A model generated the notes under the pieces. That model saw only the letters and a program-made list of their open reading frames with translations, did no database searches and was not told the origin of the DNA. A DNA stretch of 64,000 nucleotides from Undaria pinnatifida (Eukaryota > Sar > Phaeophyceae > Laminariales > Alariaceae), in contig JABAKD010000017.1 of NCBI GenBank assembly GCA_012845835.1, positions 4,648,867 to 4,712,866 on the forward strand. Direction: 5' to 3'. Every line of letters starts with the position of its first letter. Positions within the stretch are counted from its first letter, which is position 1. This document shows positions 41,740-51,548 of this stretch, piece after piece. The translations under genes and the position numbers were made by a program.

Positions 41740-42052
41740 TTTTTGTTGCAACTACCACTACTTCTACTACTACACTACTGCTATAGCTACTACTACTACT
41801 TCTAGATACTACTATTAATACTAGTGCTTATACTACTACTACACCACTATTACTACACTACTACACTACTACTACTAGTACTGTGCCACTTTTACTACAA
41901 CAACTACTATACTATTACTACTACTATTACTGCTACTGCTACTGCTACTACTACCACACCTACTACTACACTACTACTATACCTACTACTACTTCTACTA
42001 CAAGTACTACTCTACTACTACTAGTACTACTATTGGACTAATACTAGTGCTG

Positions 42053-42120
<68 letters not shown>

Positions 42121-42297
42121 ACTACTACTACTACTACTACTATTACTGCTGCTACTACTACTGCTACTACTACTATCCGCTCCTCCTATTATTATTACTA
42201 CTACTACTGTTGCTGCTACCACTACTACTGCTGCTGATACTCCTATTATTTCTACTATCACTACCACTCCCCAGCTACTAATACTGTACTACTATTG

Positions 42298-42342
<45 letters not shown>

Positions 42343-42365
42343 CTACAACCATTAATACTACGACT
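41380..42365. repeat. CTA/TAC trinucleotide array, first block
   Basis: Nearly 1 kb of CTA repeats with ATT, GCT, CCA and ACT variants. The best runs are near 41690-41740, 42050-42150 and 42295-42345. Long poly-Leu, poly-Thr and poly-Ser reading frames here are artefacts. Confidence 0.97.
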
Positions 42366-42366
42366 T

Positions 42367-42590
42367 TTACATAGATCCGTTTTTATCAGGGGGAAATGCC
42401 TTGTCATGTTGCAAAAAATTCACCGCACTTCTACCGTGTAATTTTCGTAATACCTCGGCCACAACGTCGTACTGCTTAAACTTTTTTTCTTCCGCCGTGA
42501 CCGTAAGGCCTACGCAAACAATCCAAGTGATCGTTACCGTTATCGACGAAGAATTGAGAGAGTTATGACCCCATAGGCATTTAATCAGCC
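42367..42590 (-). CDS. Open island inside the CTA arrays; possible terminal exon
   Basis: A 224-nt non-repetitive island between two CTA blocks. On the minus strand it follows an acceptor-like TTAACAG and stays open to a stop at 42369-42367. The predicted peptide has a hydrophobic stretch (TVTITWIVCVGLTVTA) then a charged helix-like tail (EEKKFKQYDVVAEVLRKLHG) and ends NGSM. Composition is coding-like, but I recognise no family. It could be a real last exon, or an inserted fragment. Confidence 0.3.
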
Positions 42591-42604
42591 CTGTTAACAA
42601 TTGA

Positions 42605-42621
42605 TCTCCGTAGTACTATTG

Positions 42622-42676
<55 letters not shown>

Positions 42677-42706
42677 TACTACTACTACTACCACTACTAC
42701 TACTAG

Positions 42707-42761
<55 letters not shown>

Positions 42762-42831
42762 GCTCCTACTACTGCTACTACTACTACTACTACTGCTGCT
42801 GCTGCTACTTCTATTAATAGTACTGCTACTT
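42605..42831. repeat. CTA trinucleotide array, second block
   Basis: Purer CTA repeat, continuing the first block after the open island. Ends where an F4 element is inserted. Confidence 0.97.
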
Positions 42832-43175
42832 GAGTCGTTCTACCCCCACGGTAGCCTGCCCGACTTATATTTAACGAAATCGCCGGTTTTGATAACTAGT
42901 GTACCACCGTATCTCCTGGAATACGGTGTCCATTAACAAGGACGTTGTCGTTCGAAAGCCCCGAGAAAAAAAGTACAACTTGTAAGGAAAGTTTTGGTTT
43001 AACCCCCTTTAGAGCCCCCGAACCCCTCCATGTACTAAATCCAAGTAGTTTTGTCCCCATAAACGGGTTTCCAGTTGTAGAATGGGTTAATGGCATGCTT
43101 CCTCGTGTCGAGTAGCAGTGGAACCTTCGTTACAGAAAAACGCCGGTTTTTTGGGGGGGGCTATCGTAGGACCAG
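42832..43175 (+). mobile_element. F4 element inserted in the CTA array
   Basis: Ends GAGTCGTTCTACCCCCACGG and GGGGGGGCTATCGTAGGACC. The interior matches 44747-45006 and 57186-57427. It is 344 bp, or about 256 bp once the contained F5 insertion is removed. CTA repeats resume directly on the far side. Confidence 0.8.
43003..43086 (+). mobile_element. F5 piggyBac-type mini-element in F4
   Basis: 84 bp between TTAA sites at 42999-43002 and 43087-43090. Starts CCCCCTTTAGAGCCCCCG. The F4 copy at 57186 has the unfilled site (ATTATGGCATCC against TTAATGGCATGC here). Confidence 0.8.
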
Positions 43176-43179
43176 GCAC

Positions 43180-43455
43180 TTCTACTATTTCTATTATTAT
43201 CATTTTTACTACTACTAGACTACTACTACCACTACTCTACTACTGCTACTACTACTACTACTACTACTACTACACTACTACTAATTTTACTACTACTACT
43301 ACTACTACCACTGCTACTACTACTCCTACTACTACTTCTACTACTACTACTACTACTACTACTACACTACTACTACTACTACTACTACTAATACTCCTAC
43401 TATACTTATACTACTACTACTACTACTACTAGTAGTAGTACTAGTACTAGTACTT
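43180..43455. repeat. CTA trinucleotide array, third block
   Basis: CTA/TAC repeat that ends in an inverted switch to AGTAGTAGTACTAGTAC, so the strand asymmetry flips at the right edge. Confidence 0.95.
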
Positions 43456-43699
43456 TTAATAGTTGTACTGGTCTAAAAAACAAAATTACTATACAAGGGA
43501 TGTCTTATTGCTACAATCGTCAGGTTTGTCCCTTTTAAGGATTTATAGTCTCCGCGCACATATTGATATGTCCCGCGCACCCGCCCCCCCCCCCCCTTCC
43601 CGCCCCCCTCCCCTGATCCCTCTTGTTCATAAAAAAAAAACCACCCCTCCCCCGCCCCCCCCCCCGTCCCCCGATCCCTCCCCCCCCCCTTACGCCTAG

Positions 43700-45225
43700 T
43701 GTGTCAAACGCCCCACTCACAATCGAAATCGGCCAGAGTAATAAACACCTATACGCAGTTGATATCACGTCATTATCTTTCTAACCATCCATGACGTAGT
43801 TTTCATTCCCCCCCCCCAAAAAAAAAACCTTCAACGCCCCCTCTTTTCCAACCATTCGCACGATCGCCTAGACCTAGCACCACGCGTATAACAAGCCCTT
43901 ACATATCTTTGATCTCACAGCCGAAGTGCATTTAAACATTATTTGTGACCTAAACCTCCTAAACCCCCCCCCCCCCCCCCTTTTCGCTCTTCCTTGCTCA
44001 AACGCCCCACCTAATAAAATCGAAATCCGCCAGATTAATAAACACTTCACGCACTGGATATCACCTCATCATTTTTCGAGAGCCATTCATGCCGCTGCTT
44101 CCCCCCCCCCCCCCGCCCCGAACGCCCCCTTCTTCCCCACCACCCGCACCATCGCCTAAACCTAGCACCACACGTAAAACAAACCGCTCACCTAAAACCC
44201 TTCCTCCCCCCCCCGCCCCGCCCCCACCCCCCACCACCCCCAAACCCCCCCAACCCATCCCAACCCCACCCCCTCGAACACTCCGCCCTCTCTCTACTAA
44301 CTGATTATACGACTTACCCCAGCATATACATGATAAACTGATGCATTATTTCCAAAACCGTCACATTTATCCCCTCAAAATAATGTATAGTTTCCACGCA
44401 CAGATTGAGCTGCCCCACACGCCCCACCCCCGCCCCAACCCCCCCCCCATGATAATCTGGTGTGTTTGTTTTTCCCCCAAAACCGTCAGATGTATTCCCT
44501 TGAAAGGATTTATACCTCACACGCACAAATTGCCCGCCCGTCCGCCCCCCCCCCCCTTCCCCCCCCCCCCCCCCCCCCCCCAATTCCGCTCGCTTTTGGT
44601 CAAAACCAGGCCCCCACGTCCTTCAAAACTCCGCCCCCCCCTTCACCGGTTATTCGACTCACAGGATTCACTTGATAGACGGATACATTTCCCTCCACAG
44701 CTGTCAGTTTTTGTCCCCCTCAGAAACGGTTCTTATAGTTTCCGCGAGTCGTTCTACGATAGCCCCCCCAACTTTTCTTTTACGAAATCGGCGGTTTCAA
44801 AACCAGCTCCCCGGTAGTATCTCCTAAAACACGGTGTCCCTCGACACCCCGACGTAATCAATCGATAGACCTCTCCTTGCACACAAGAAAATATATGTGG
44901 ACACTTTTCTTTCTCAACAGCAGTATCCTTCGTTGTGTCGAGCAGCCATGAAACGTTCGTTGAAGAAAATCGCTGTTTTTTGGGAGGGGCTATCGTAGAA
45001 TCAGTCCCGCGCACAGACTGACTAACATCACCCTGTCGACCCTGATAGCTACACTGCAGTTGCAAGGAGAGTCGCCGACCTATATCCTTAATGAGGACAC
45101 ACAGCTCGTAATACGCGCGATCGGAGTATCACACACAGCTTGCAAAGATGAGTTTCGACGACATCTTCGATCTCCCAGCTGGAGTGTATTTTGATTTTTT
45201 GATTATATTTTGAGGACGTCAGCCG
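43700..45225 (+). repeat. Composite repeat copy R1
   Basis: Order on the plus strand: two copies of a block ending CCTAGCACCACRCGTA (43700-43910 and 43985-44190), poly-C runs, minisatellite units of about 118 bp (44290-44740), then a leader and ATG at 45148 encoding a start like MSFDEIFDL. An F4 element splits it at 44747. The frame closes about 20 codons after the ATG, so it is not a working gene. Confidence 0.75.
44747..45006 (+). mobile_element. F4 element inserted in R1
   Basis: 260 bp flanked by CCGCG (44742-44746 and 45007-45011), present once at the equivalent place in the unfilled copies R2 and R3. Ends GTCGTTCTACGATAGCCCC and GGGGCTATCGTAGAATC. Confidence 0.85.
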
Positions 45226-45364
45226 TGTGTTCGACGATTACATTTTGTACACACAAGTTTGTTTGCACATATATGTCATGCAGGTGTTGTGATCTGTTGT
45301 TCCCCCCGATTTATCATCCCTTCGGCAATATCCTGACCCCATTTCCATTACTATTTAGTAAAAC

Positions 45365-45485
45365 TAGACTCCAGCTGTGAGATCGAAGATTTTGTCGAAA
45401 CTTTTGTTTGCAGGCTGTGCGTGATACTCCGACCGCGCGTATTACGGGTTGTGTCTCCTCATTAAGGATACTTGCACTTCTATAT
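45365..45485 (-). repeat. Fragment of composite repeat, leader end
   Basis: Reverse-orientation match to the R leader: the AATACGCGCGGTCGGAGTAT-like sequence and the KIFDLTAGV-encoding start. Confidence 0.7.
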
Positions 45486-45489
45486 ATCA

Positions 45490-47035
45490 TCCCCCCCTTC
45501 CCCCCTCAAAATATATCATCATCCCCTCTAAAATATATCATCCCCTCCTGAACTACATAACATGCCCATCAAGTTTATAGCCACCCCCCTCCCACTCAAA
45601 CAGCAGCATGAATTCCTATATCAAGAGCGAAACATAGCCGCGTTGTATACTATCGACGGGGGGGGGGGTGATACTTTGAAGTGGGGCCCGGATATTGCGG
45701 AATGGTTCCCATAAATCGGGAGGAACGTCAAATCGCAACGTGGTATATTATGAAATGGGGGTAGGAATATGGCCAGTTCAAGTGAGACATCATGTACCTG
45801 TTAGAGGCGCGTCTTGATCAAAGTTCACCGACAATGGCGTTCTAATCGCTGCTAAATGAAATATCCGCGACAACTAAGACTGCGGCACTTTCATGTGCCC
45901 ATATAGTTACGTTTGTTTGTGAAGGCGTCCTATGCCAACTGTATTCTGGCGCCATTTTTTCACGTTGTAGAAGTTGAGCACCCCTTTTCGTGTTGAGTCC
46001 GAAGGTGGTTGCATTTATCCTTTTCACACCGTACTCTCCAGTGCACCTATACCGCGAATTCATCCGAACGATGTAGCGACGTATGAACTCGATAGCGTGT
46101 TGTTGACGTTTCACAATACTTGGCAAGTTCAACATAAATGGCAATCCATACTCCTATGAAGATTAAAATTTCACAAACTCCGGCAGATAATACGTGTGCG
46201 GTAGAATATTTCATTCCACCGTTCGGCTCCACTCGCGCGCGGGTAACCGTATGCCCCAACCTTCCCCCTCCCGGGTGCCGCGAGGTAGCTCGCCGTTCTC
46301 AACCCACACACTCGGATTACATATTTTGTACCCGGAGAAATGTCACAGTGTTCTCCTGACACCGAAAACACGCATGTCGACAAGGGCCACGCGGCCGGCT
46401 GGTCTGGTTCAATGAGCTGTCGTTTGGGTGCGGTAGGGTCGTTTCCAACGAACAATACAAATGCAAGCACTCGGAGCTAGACTAATGTGGCGTTTTCAAT
46501 CGACCATCGCGGTGCGGGATCCACGGAGGCTCACGGGGAGATTGCTCTCTATCCCCTGAGCGCCATCAGGCGGAGAAAATAGATATATCGAAATATATAG
46601 AAAGCTGGTGTAAGTCAACATACTGACGTGTGGAACGTTGCCCTCTTGTCATACGTGGGTAGCACAGGTGTAGACCTATACGTGAACCCGGAGACACCAT
46701 CACATACCAAGCAGTTCACCGGTTTTTGAGCCCATTAATTCCACTGAATCTTCGCAGATGTCACCGTTACCCACGTCGAACACCGGACATTGGATCAGAC
46801 TTGTCATCAAGCACAAACAAAAGGTTTTCGATACGCGTGATGTTTATCGTTATTTTGTTTAATTTGGAACTATTTTCGATTTTTTCTTAATCGTTGACGT
46901 TAGGATTATTGTTGGCAAACGAAAATATGTGATTTTTCGGCAAAAACAAGTACGTTTCACAAGTTCGAAGTTGTGAGGAGTCGTTTTTATGTTGTCAGTA
47001 AAAATGATACCTGGTGTGTTAGTAACAATGAAAAT
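45490..47035. other. Intergenic, mostly unrecognised
   Basis: Contains a fragment of the LTR found at 50958 (46510-46590) and an AT-rich stretch (46820-47040). No credible exon. Confidence 0.45.
46510..46590 (-). mobile_element. LTR fragment
   Basis: GGCTCACGGGGAGATTGCTC followed by CCATCAGGCGGAGAA matches both LTRs of the retroelement at 50958-56035. Confidence 0.65.
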
Positions 47036-47039
47036 ACAC

Positions 47040-48095
47040 TCCAGCTGTGGGATCGAATATTTTGTCGAAACTCATCTTTGCAAGCTGTTACTGTGTGTGA
47101 TACTCCGATCGCGCGTATTACGAGTTGTGTGTCCTAATTAAGGATATAGGTCGTCGACTCCCCTTGCAACTACAGTGTATCTATCAGGGTCAACAGGGTG
47201 ATCTTAGTCAGTCTGTGCGCGGAAACTTTATAACCCGTTTTTGAGGGGGACCAAACCTGACAGCAACTGTGGAAGGAAATGCATCCGTTTACTAGATGAT
47301 TCCTGTAAGTAAAAAAACCGGTTTGAGGGGAGAGCGGACCTTTTAAGGACGTGGGGGCCTGGTTTTGATCAAAACAAGGCCGGGTTTAGGGTGTGTGTGG
47401 GGGGAAGGGGGGGGCGTGCGGGGCAGCTCAAGTTGTGCGTGGAAACTATAAATCTTTCAAGGGGATAAATCTGACGGTTTCGGAAATTGCACCAGTTCAT
47501 CATGGGGGGGGGGGTTAGGGCGGGGGCGGGGCGGGTGGGGCAGCTCAGTTTGGGCGTGGAAACTATGCATTATTTTAAGGTGATAAACCTAACGGGTTTG
47601 GAAAATGCACCAGTTTATCACGGGGGGGGTTGGGGCGGGGGCGGGGCGGGTGGGGCAGCTCAATCTGGGTGTGGCAACTATACATTATTTTAAGGGGGTA
47701 AATAGGACGGTTTTGAAAATAATGCACCAGTTTATGATGTAAATCCTGTAAGTCGTACAACCAGTGAGTCGAGGGTGGAGTGTTCGAGGGGCTGGGGGTG
47801 GGGTGGGGTGGGGGTGTAGAGGGGTCGGGGGGTGGGGGGATGGGGGTGTGGGGAGTGACGGAGGGGGGGAGGTGGGGATGGGGGGGGTGCGGGGTGGAAG
47901 GAGGGGCCTTAGGTGGCACAGATGTAGGGGTTTGCTATACGTGTGGTGCTAGGTTTAGGCGATGGTGCGGGTGGTGGGAGAGGAGGAGGCGTTGGGGGCG
48001 CGGCGGGGGGGAAGAGGAGGGGGTGGGGGGGGGGGGGGGAGCAGCGGCATGGATGGCTCGAGAAAGATAACGAGGTGATATCCAGTGCGTGGACG
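47040..48095 (-). repeat. Composite repeat copy R2, inverted
   Basis: Same order as R1 read on the minus strand: CCTAGCACCACACGTAT block (about 48090-47925), then C-rich tract, three minisatellite units (about 47760-47400), TATAAAGTTTCCGCGCACAG, leader, and ATG at about 47074 encoding MSFDKIFD. On the plus strand the long G runs are strong candidates for G-quadruplexes. Confidence 0.75.
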
Positions 48096-48309
48096 TATCT
48101 GGTATATGTTTTTGTTGGTTAGTATCGCCCGTGATGGGGCCCGTGCCGCGTGGGACCTAGTGGACCTTGGCATCAAAAGGCGGTTCCACTCTCGGCACCA
48201 TTGTTGCCGTCGATGGGTTGGCACCCAAAATAAAACAGGAACACAAATCAGGAATGCATTTTTTTGCAAACAGGGGAATGTGACAAAACCTTTTATCCGT
48301 CCCAGTTTT

Positions 48310-49133
48310 TTCAAACGCCTCACTGACAATCGAAATCGACCAGAGTAATACACACTTCTAAGCAATTGATATCACGTCATTATCTTTCTAGGCCATTCAC
48401 GACGTAGCTTTCATTCATACCCCCCCCACTCTAACGACCCCTCCTTCCCCACCATCCGCACGATCGCCTAGACCTAGCACCACGCGTATAGCAAGCCCCT
48501 ACATAAATAACTAATACGCGCGATCGGAGTATCGCACACAATCTTGCAAAGATGAGAGATGAGTTTTGATCACATCTTTGATCTCACAGATGGAGTGTAT
48601 TTCGATATTATGCCTGGTATATGACCTAAACCTCTTGAAAACCATCCCCCCCACCCCCCGCCTTTTCTTTTCCCCGCTTCCTCTTCTTGCTCAAGCGCCA
48701 CACCTTAGATTGATATCCGCCATACTATTCAACACTTCCACGCACTGCATATCACCTGATTACCGTTCTTGAGCCATCCATGCCGCTGCTGCAATTCCTA
48801 CCCTCCCCCCGGCGCCAACGCCCCCTCCTCCCGCACCACCCAAGCCATCGCCCAGACCTAGCACCACGCGTATACCAAACCCCTACATATATGCGACCTA
48901 AAGCCCTCCTTCCCGCCCCCCGCCCCCCCCGGCACATTTCCCCCCACATTTCGCCCCGCCCGCCCCCTCTCCCTCACTCCCACCCCCTAGAACACTCCGC
49001 CCTCTACTCAATGGTTGTACGACTTACAGGATATACATGATAAACTGCAGCATTCTTTCCAAAATCGTCACATGTATCCACTTGAAGGATGTATAGTTTT
49101 CTACGCACAAATTGAGCAGCCCTACCCGTCTCC

Positions 49134-49166
<33 letters not shown>

Positions 49167-49800
49167 CCCCCCCTCCAACACCGCTCCCTTCCGATCAAAA
49201 CCAGGGCCCCACGTCCTCAAAAACTCCACCCTCCCCTCGCCGGTTAGTCGACATAAAGGATTCACTTGATAAACTGATGCATTTCCTTCGACAGCTGTCA
49301 GATGTTGTCCCCCTCGGAAACGGGTTTAAAGTTTCCGCGCACAAACTGACGGGCATCACCCTGTGACCCAGGCTACGGTAGGGGGGTTACTTTTAGGTCC
49401 GTTTTTTTCATTGGCTCGGGGTCACTCGCGCGAGTAACCCTCCTGTTCCTCCGCGGTGCTAGGGTTTCTTGATGATATACCTTGACGAAATAAGTCCGCA
49501 ATGGAATGGTTATCTTCGCCGCCCGTAAAAAATCGCCTAAAGCATTCTTGTCCGTGAGGTACTTAGTCAATCGTGCGAGTGGCTCAATTCCCGTAATGAA
49601 AATTGGGGGTTCCCCCCTACCGTAGCCTTGGTCCTGTTGACCCTGATAGCTACACTGTGTTTCCAAGGGAGTCGCCGACCTATATCCTTAATTAAGACAC
49701 ACAACCCATAAAACGCGCGATCGGAGTATCACACACAGCTTGCGAAGATGAGTTTAAACAAAATATTCCATCTCACAGCCGGCGTGTGTTATTTATTTTA
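48310..49800 (+). repeat. Composite repeat copy R3
   Basis: Direct copy: two CCTAGCACCACGCGTAT blocks (48310-48505 and 48690-48895), C-rich minisatellite (48990-49330), leader and ATG at 49748 encoding MSLNKIFHLTAGV. An extra partial leader with an ATG lies between the blocks (48505-48615). Split by an F2 element. Confidence 0.75.
49371..49627. mobile_element. F2 element inserted in R3 (best copy)
   Basis: 257 bp with perfect 16-bp inverted ends GGCTACGGTAGGGGGG and CCCCCCTACCGTAGCC. Subterminal ACTCGCGCGAGT palindrome. Flanked by imperfect repeats of CCTGT(T)GACCC, which occurs once in R1 and R2, so the target duplication may be about 10 bp. Confidence 0.88.
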
Positions 49801-49859
49801 TTATGAAAACCTTTTCATCACAACTAGGTTTACTTCAGTACCTTGCTTTATCCATCTGC

Positions 49860-50005
49860 TTGTTGTTGTTGTTGTTGTTGTTCTTGCTGTTGTCGTTGTT
49901 GTTGTTGTTGTTGTTGTTGTCGTTGTTGTTGTTGTCGTTGTTGCTGTTGTTGTTGGTGGTGTTGGTGGTGGCGGTGGTGGCGGTGGTGGTGTTGATGGTG
50001 GGTTT
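49860..50005. repeat. GTT/GTG trinucleotide array
   Basis: GTT repeats with GTC and GCT variants, changing to GTGGTGGCG. Poly-Val or poly-Thr reading frames across it are artefacts. Confidence 0.95.
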
Positions 50006-50009
50006 GTCA

Positions 50010-50957
50010 ACAATATATCTCATTTTCAAATATTTGGCCGCGGGACAGGCTCCAGTTACCTTGGAGTGGAACATAACTACCCCCGACGTAACATCGGGTA
50101 AAGGGATGATGGGGAGACAACCCTTTACCGGTGAAGAAGGAGGTAGCGGACATTCGCACCGTTGAGGACTGAATATTCCAACCCAGGCAAAACAAAGTAA
50201 CACATACTACGGGCACACGCAACCTGGATCGCTTTGATGGTCTTTCCGAACGAGACACAAGTAAAACATGAATCCTTCGACCGTCTGAAAATCTGAAATG
50301 TTGCGGTTTCGAAAAAATATTGAGTATTCTGTTAGAAATTCTTACGATGACATCACTTTATTCACGGTCGGAAATATTACAACGATTCAAACTCCGGATT
50401 ACCGACGGGAAAGATGGTCCGAGAATATAACACGTTTTTTCGTCGTGATTTCCGTATTGCTTTGTGTGCTCGTTAACAACCGCTCTAAGTGTGACAATCG
50501 CGGAAGTGGTTTATATGTCCGGCGGGGTCTTTGTAGCCAATAGAAACACCGCAGCTCATGCGATTAGCATCAAATCCAATGGAGGCTGAGCTTGTCGCTG
50601 CTGTAAACGGGAATTGATTTTGATGAGATGCACACGCATTATGGCCAGCCTGCGTATAGCTTTAGGGCATAGACTACACCCTGCGTACAGCTTTTACTGT
50701 TCGATTCAAATGTTTCACAACTACGTACAATTCTACCTTACTTTGTCGGGATGAACAACTAACTGTTTCCGGCATGTATGTGGATAATGTTTTTTTCCGA
50801 ACATCATGGAATTCCCAAATCAGGTGCGAACCTGCACGTTCCGTAAAACCATCCTTGAAACGACGACACAGGAAACTGTTCTTAGGGACATAAATCGCGT
50901 TATACCTTATTGAAGCGTTCGTTTTGCTGCCGAGTTCAAACACGCGTACATGAGAGG
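50010..50957. other. Intergenic, unrecognised
   Basis: No repeat family, RNA gene or credible exon seen. Confidence 0.4.
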
Positions 50958-51548
50958 TAATCGACAATCTGTATCCCCGGCGTAGGGTGGCTCACGGGGA
51001 GATTGCTATCGGTACCCGCCGAGGGACCATCCGGCGGAGAAGACAAGGAGATATAATATATGTTAGAAAGTGCCGGAGTCCCGGAGGAGTCATCCCACGG
51101 TAGGGGTTGCACGTTTTGCGCTAAAAAGTCCCTAGGGGCGATTGAGTTCCTCATGTGAGGAACTGCCGGTCAAGGAAGTATTTTGACGAGTACATTATAT
51201 TTTGGACTAAGGCATAGAAGCTTTTTCGGGTTTTGCGAACGAATGCATTCAAAGTCATTTTGGGGGTTAGGTATTGAGTTCCTCATGTGAGGAGCTCAGG
51301 GACGTTCTGCTGCAACCCTATCGTGGAATGGCTCGGAGGCCACTCTGAACATGCACACCCGAAGATAACAAAATAGTAGACTGAGTAACCGCGGTAATAC
51401 TAGCACACTGCGCCAAAAGGGGGCTCAACTCGAACATATCGAAGACTGGGACCGACAATCCTATCGATAGTTTTACGCTACCATCTCCGTAGATTCTATG
51501 CAGTCAATCACATCATACATCAAACGTGTGCGCAGGCATAAACCAACA
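50958..51548 (-). repeat. 3' LTR, interrupted by an F3 element
   Basis: About 339 bp of LTR once the insertion and its target duplication are removed. Shares GGCTCACGGGGAGATTGCT, CACTCTGAACATGCACACC and TCGAACATATCGAAGA with the other LTR. Confidence 0.75.
51088..51331 (+). mobile_element. F3 element (hAT-like) inserted in the 3' LTR
   Basis: 244 bp flanked by CCCGGAGG (51080-51087) and CTCGGAGG (51332-51339), a one-mismatch 8-bp duplication. The other LTR has a single CCCGGAGG at the same place (55769-55776). Ends CATCCCACGGTAGGGGTTGC and GCAACCCTATCGTGGAATG are inverted repeats. Confidence 0.82.

Noticed and set aside
41313-42936. Long Leu-, Thr- and Ser-rich ORFs
   Set aside because: Translations of CTA microsatellites; stop-free by composition.
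43463-49366. Pro-rich and Gly-rich ORFs
   Set aside because: Translations of poly-C and poly-G runs in the composite repeats, not conserved between copies.
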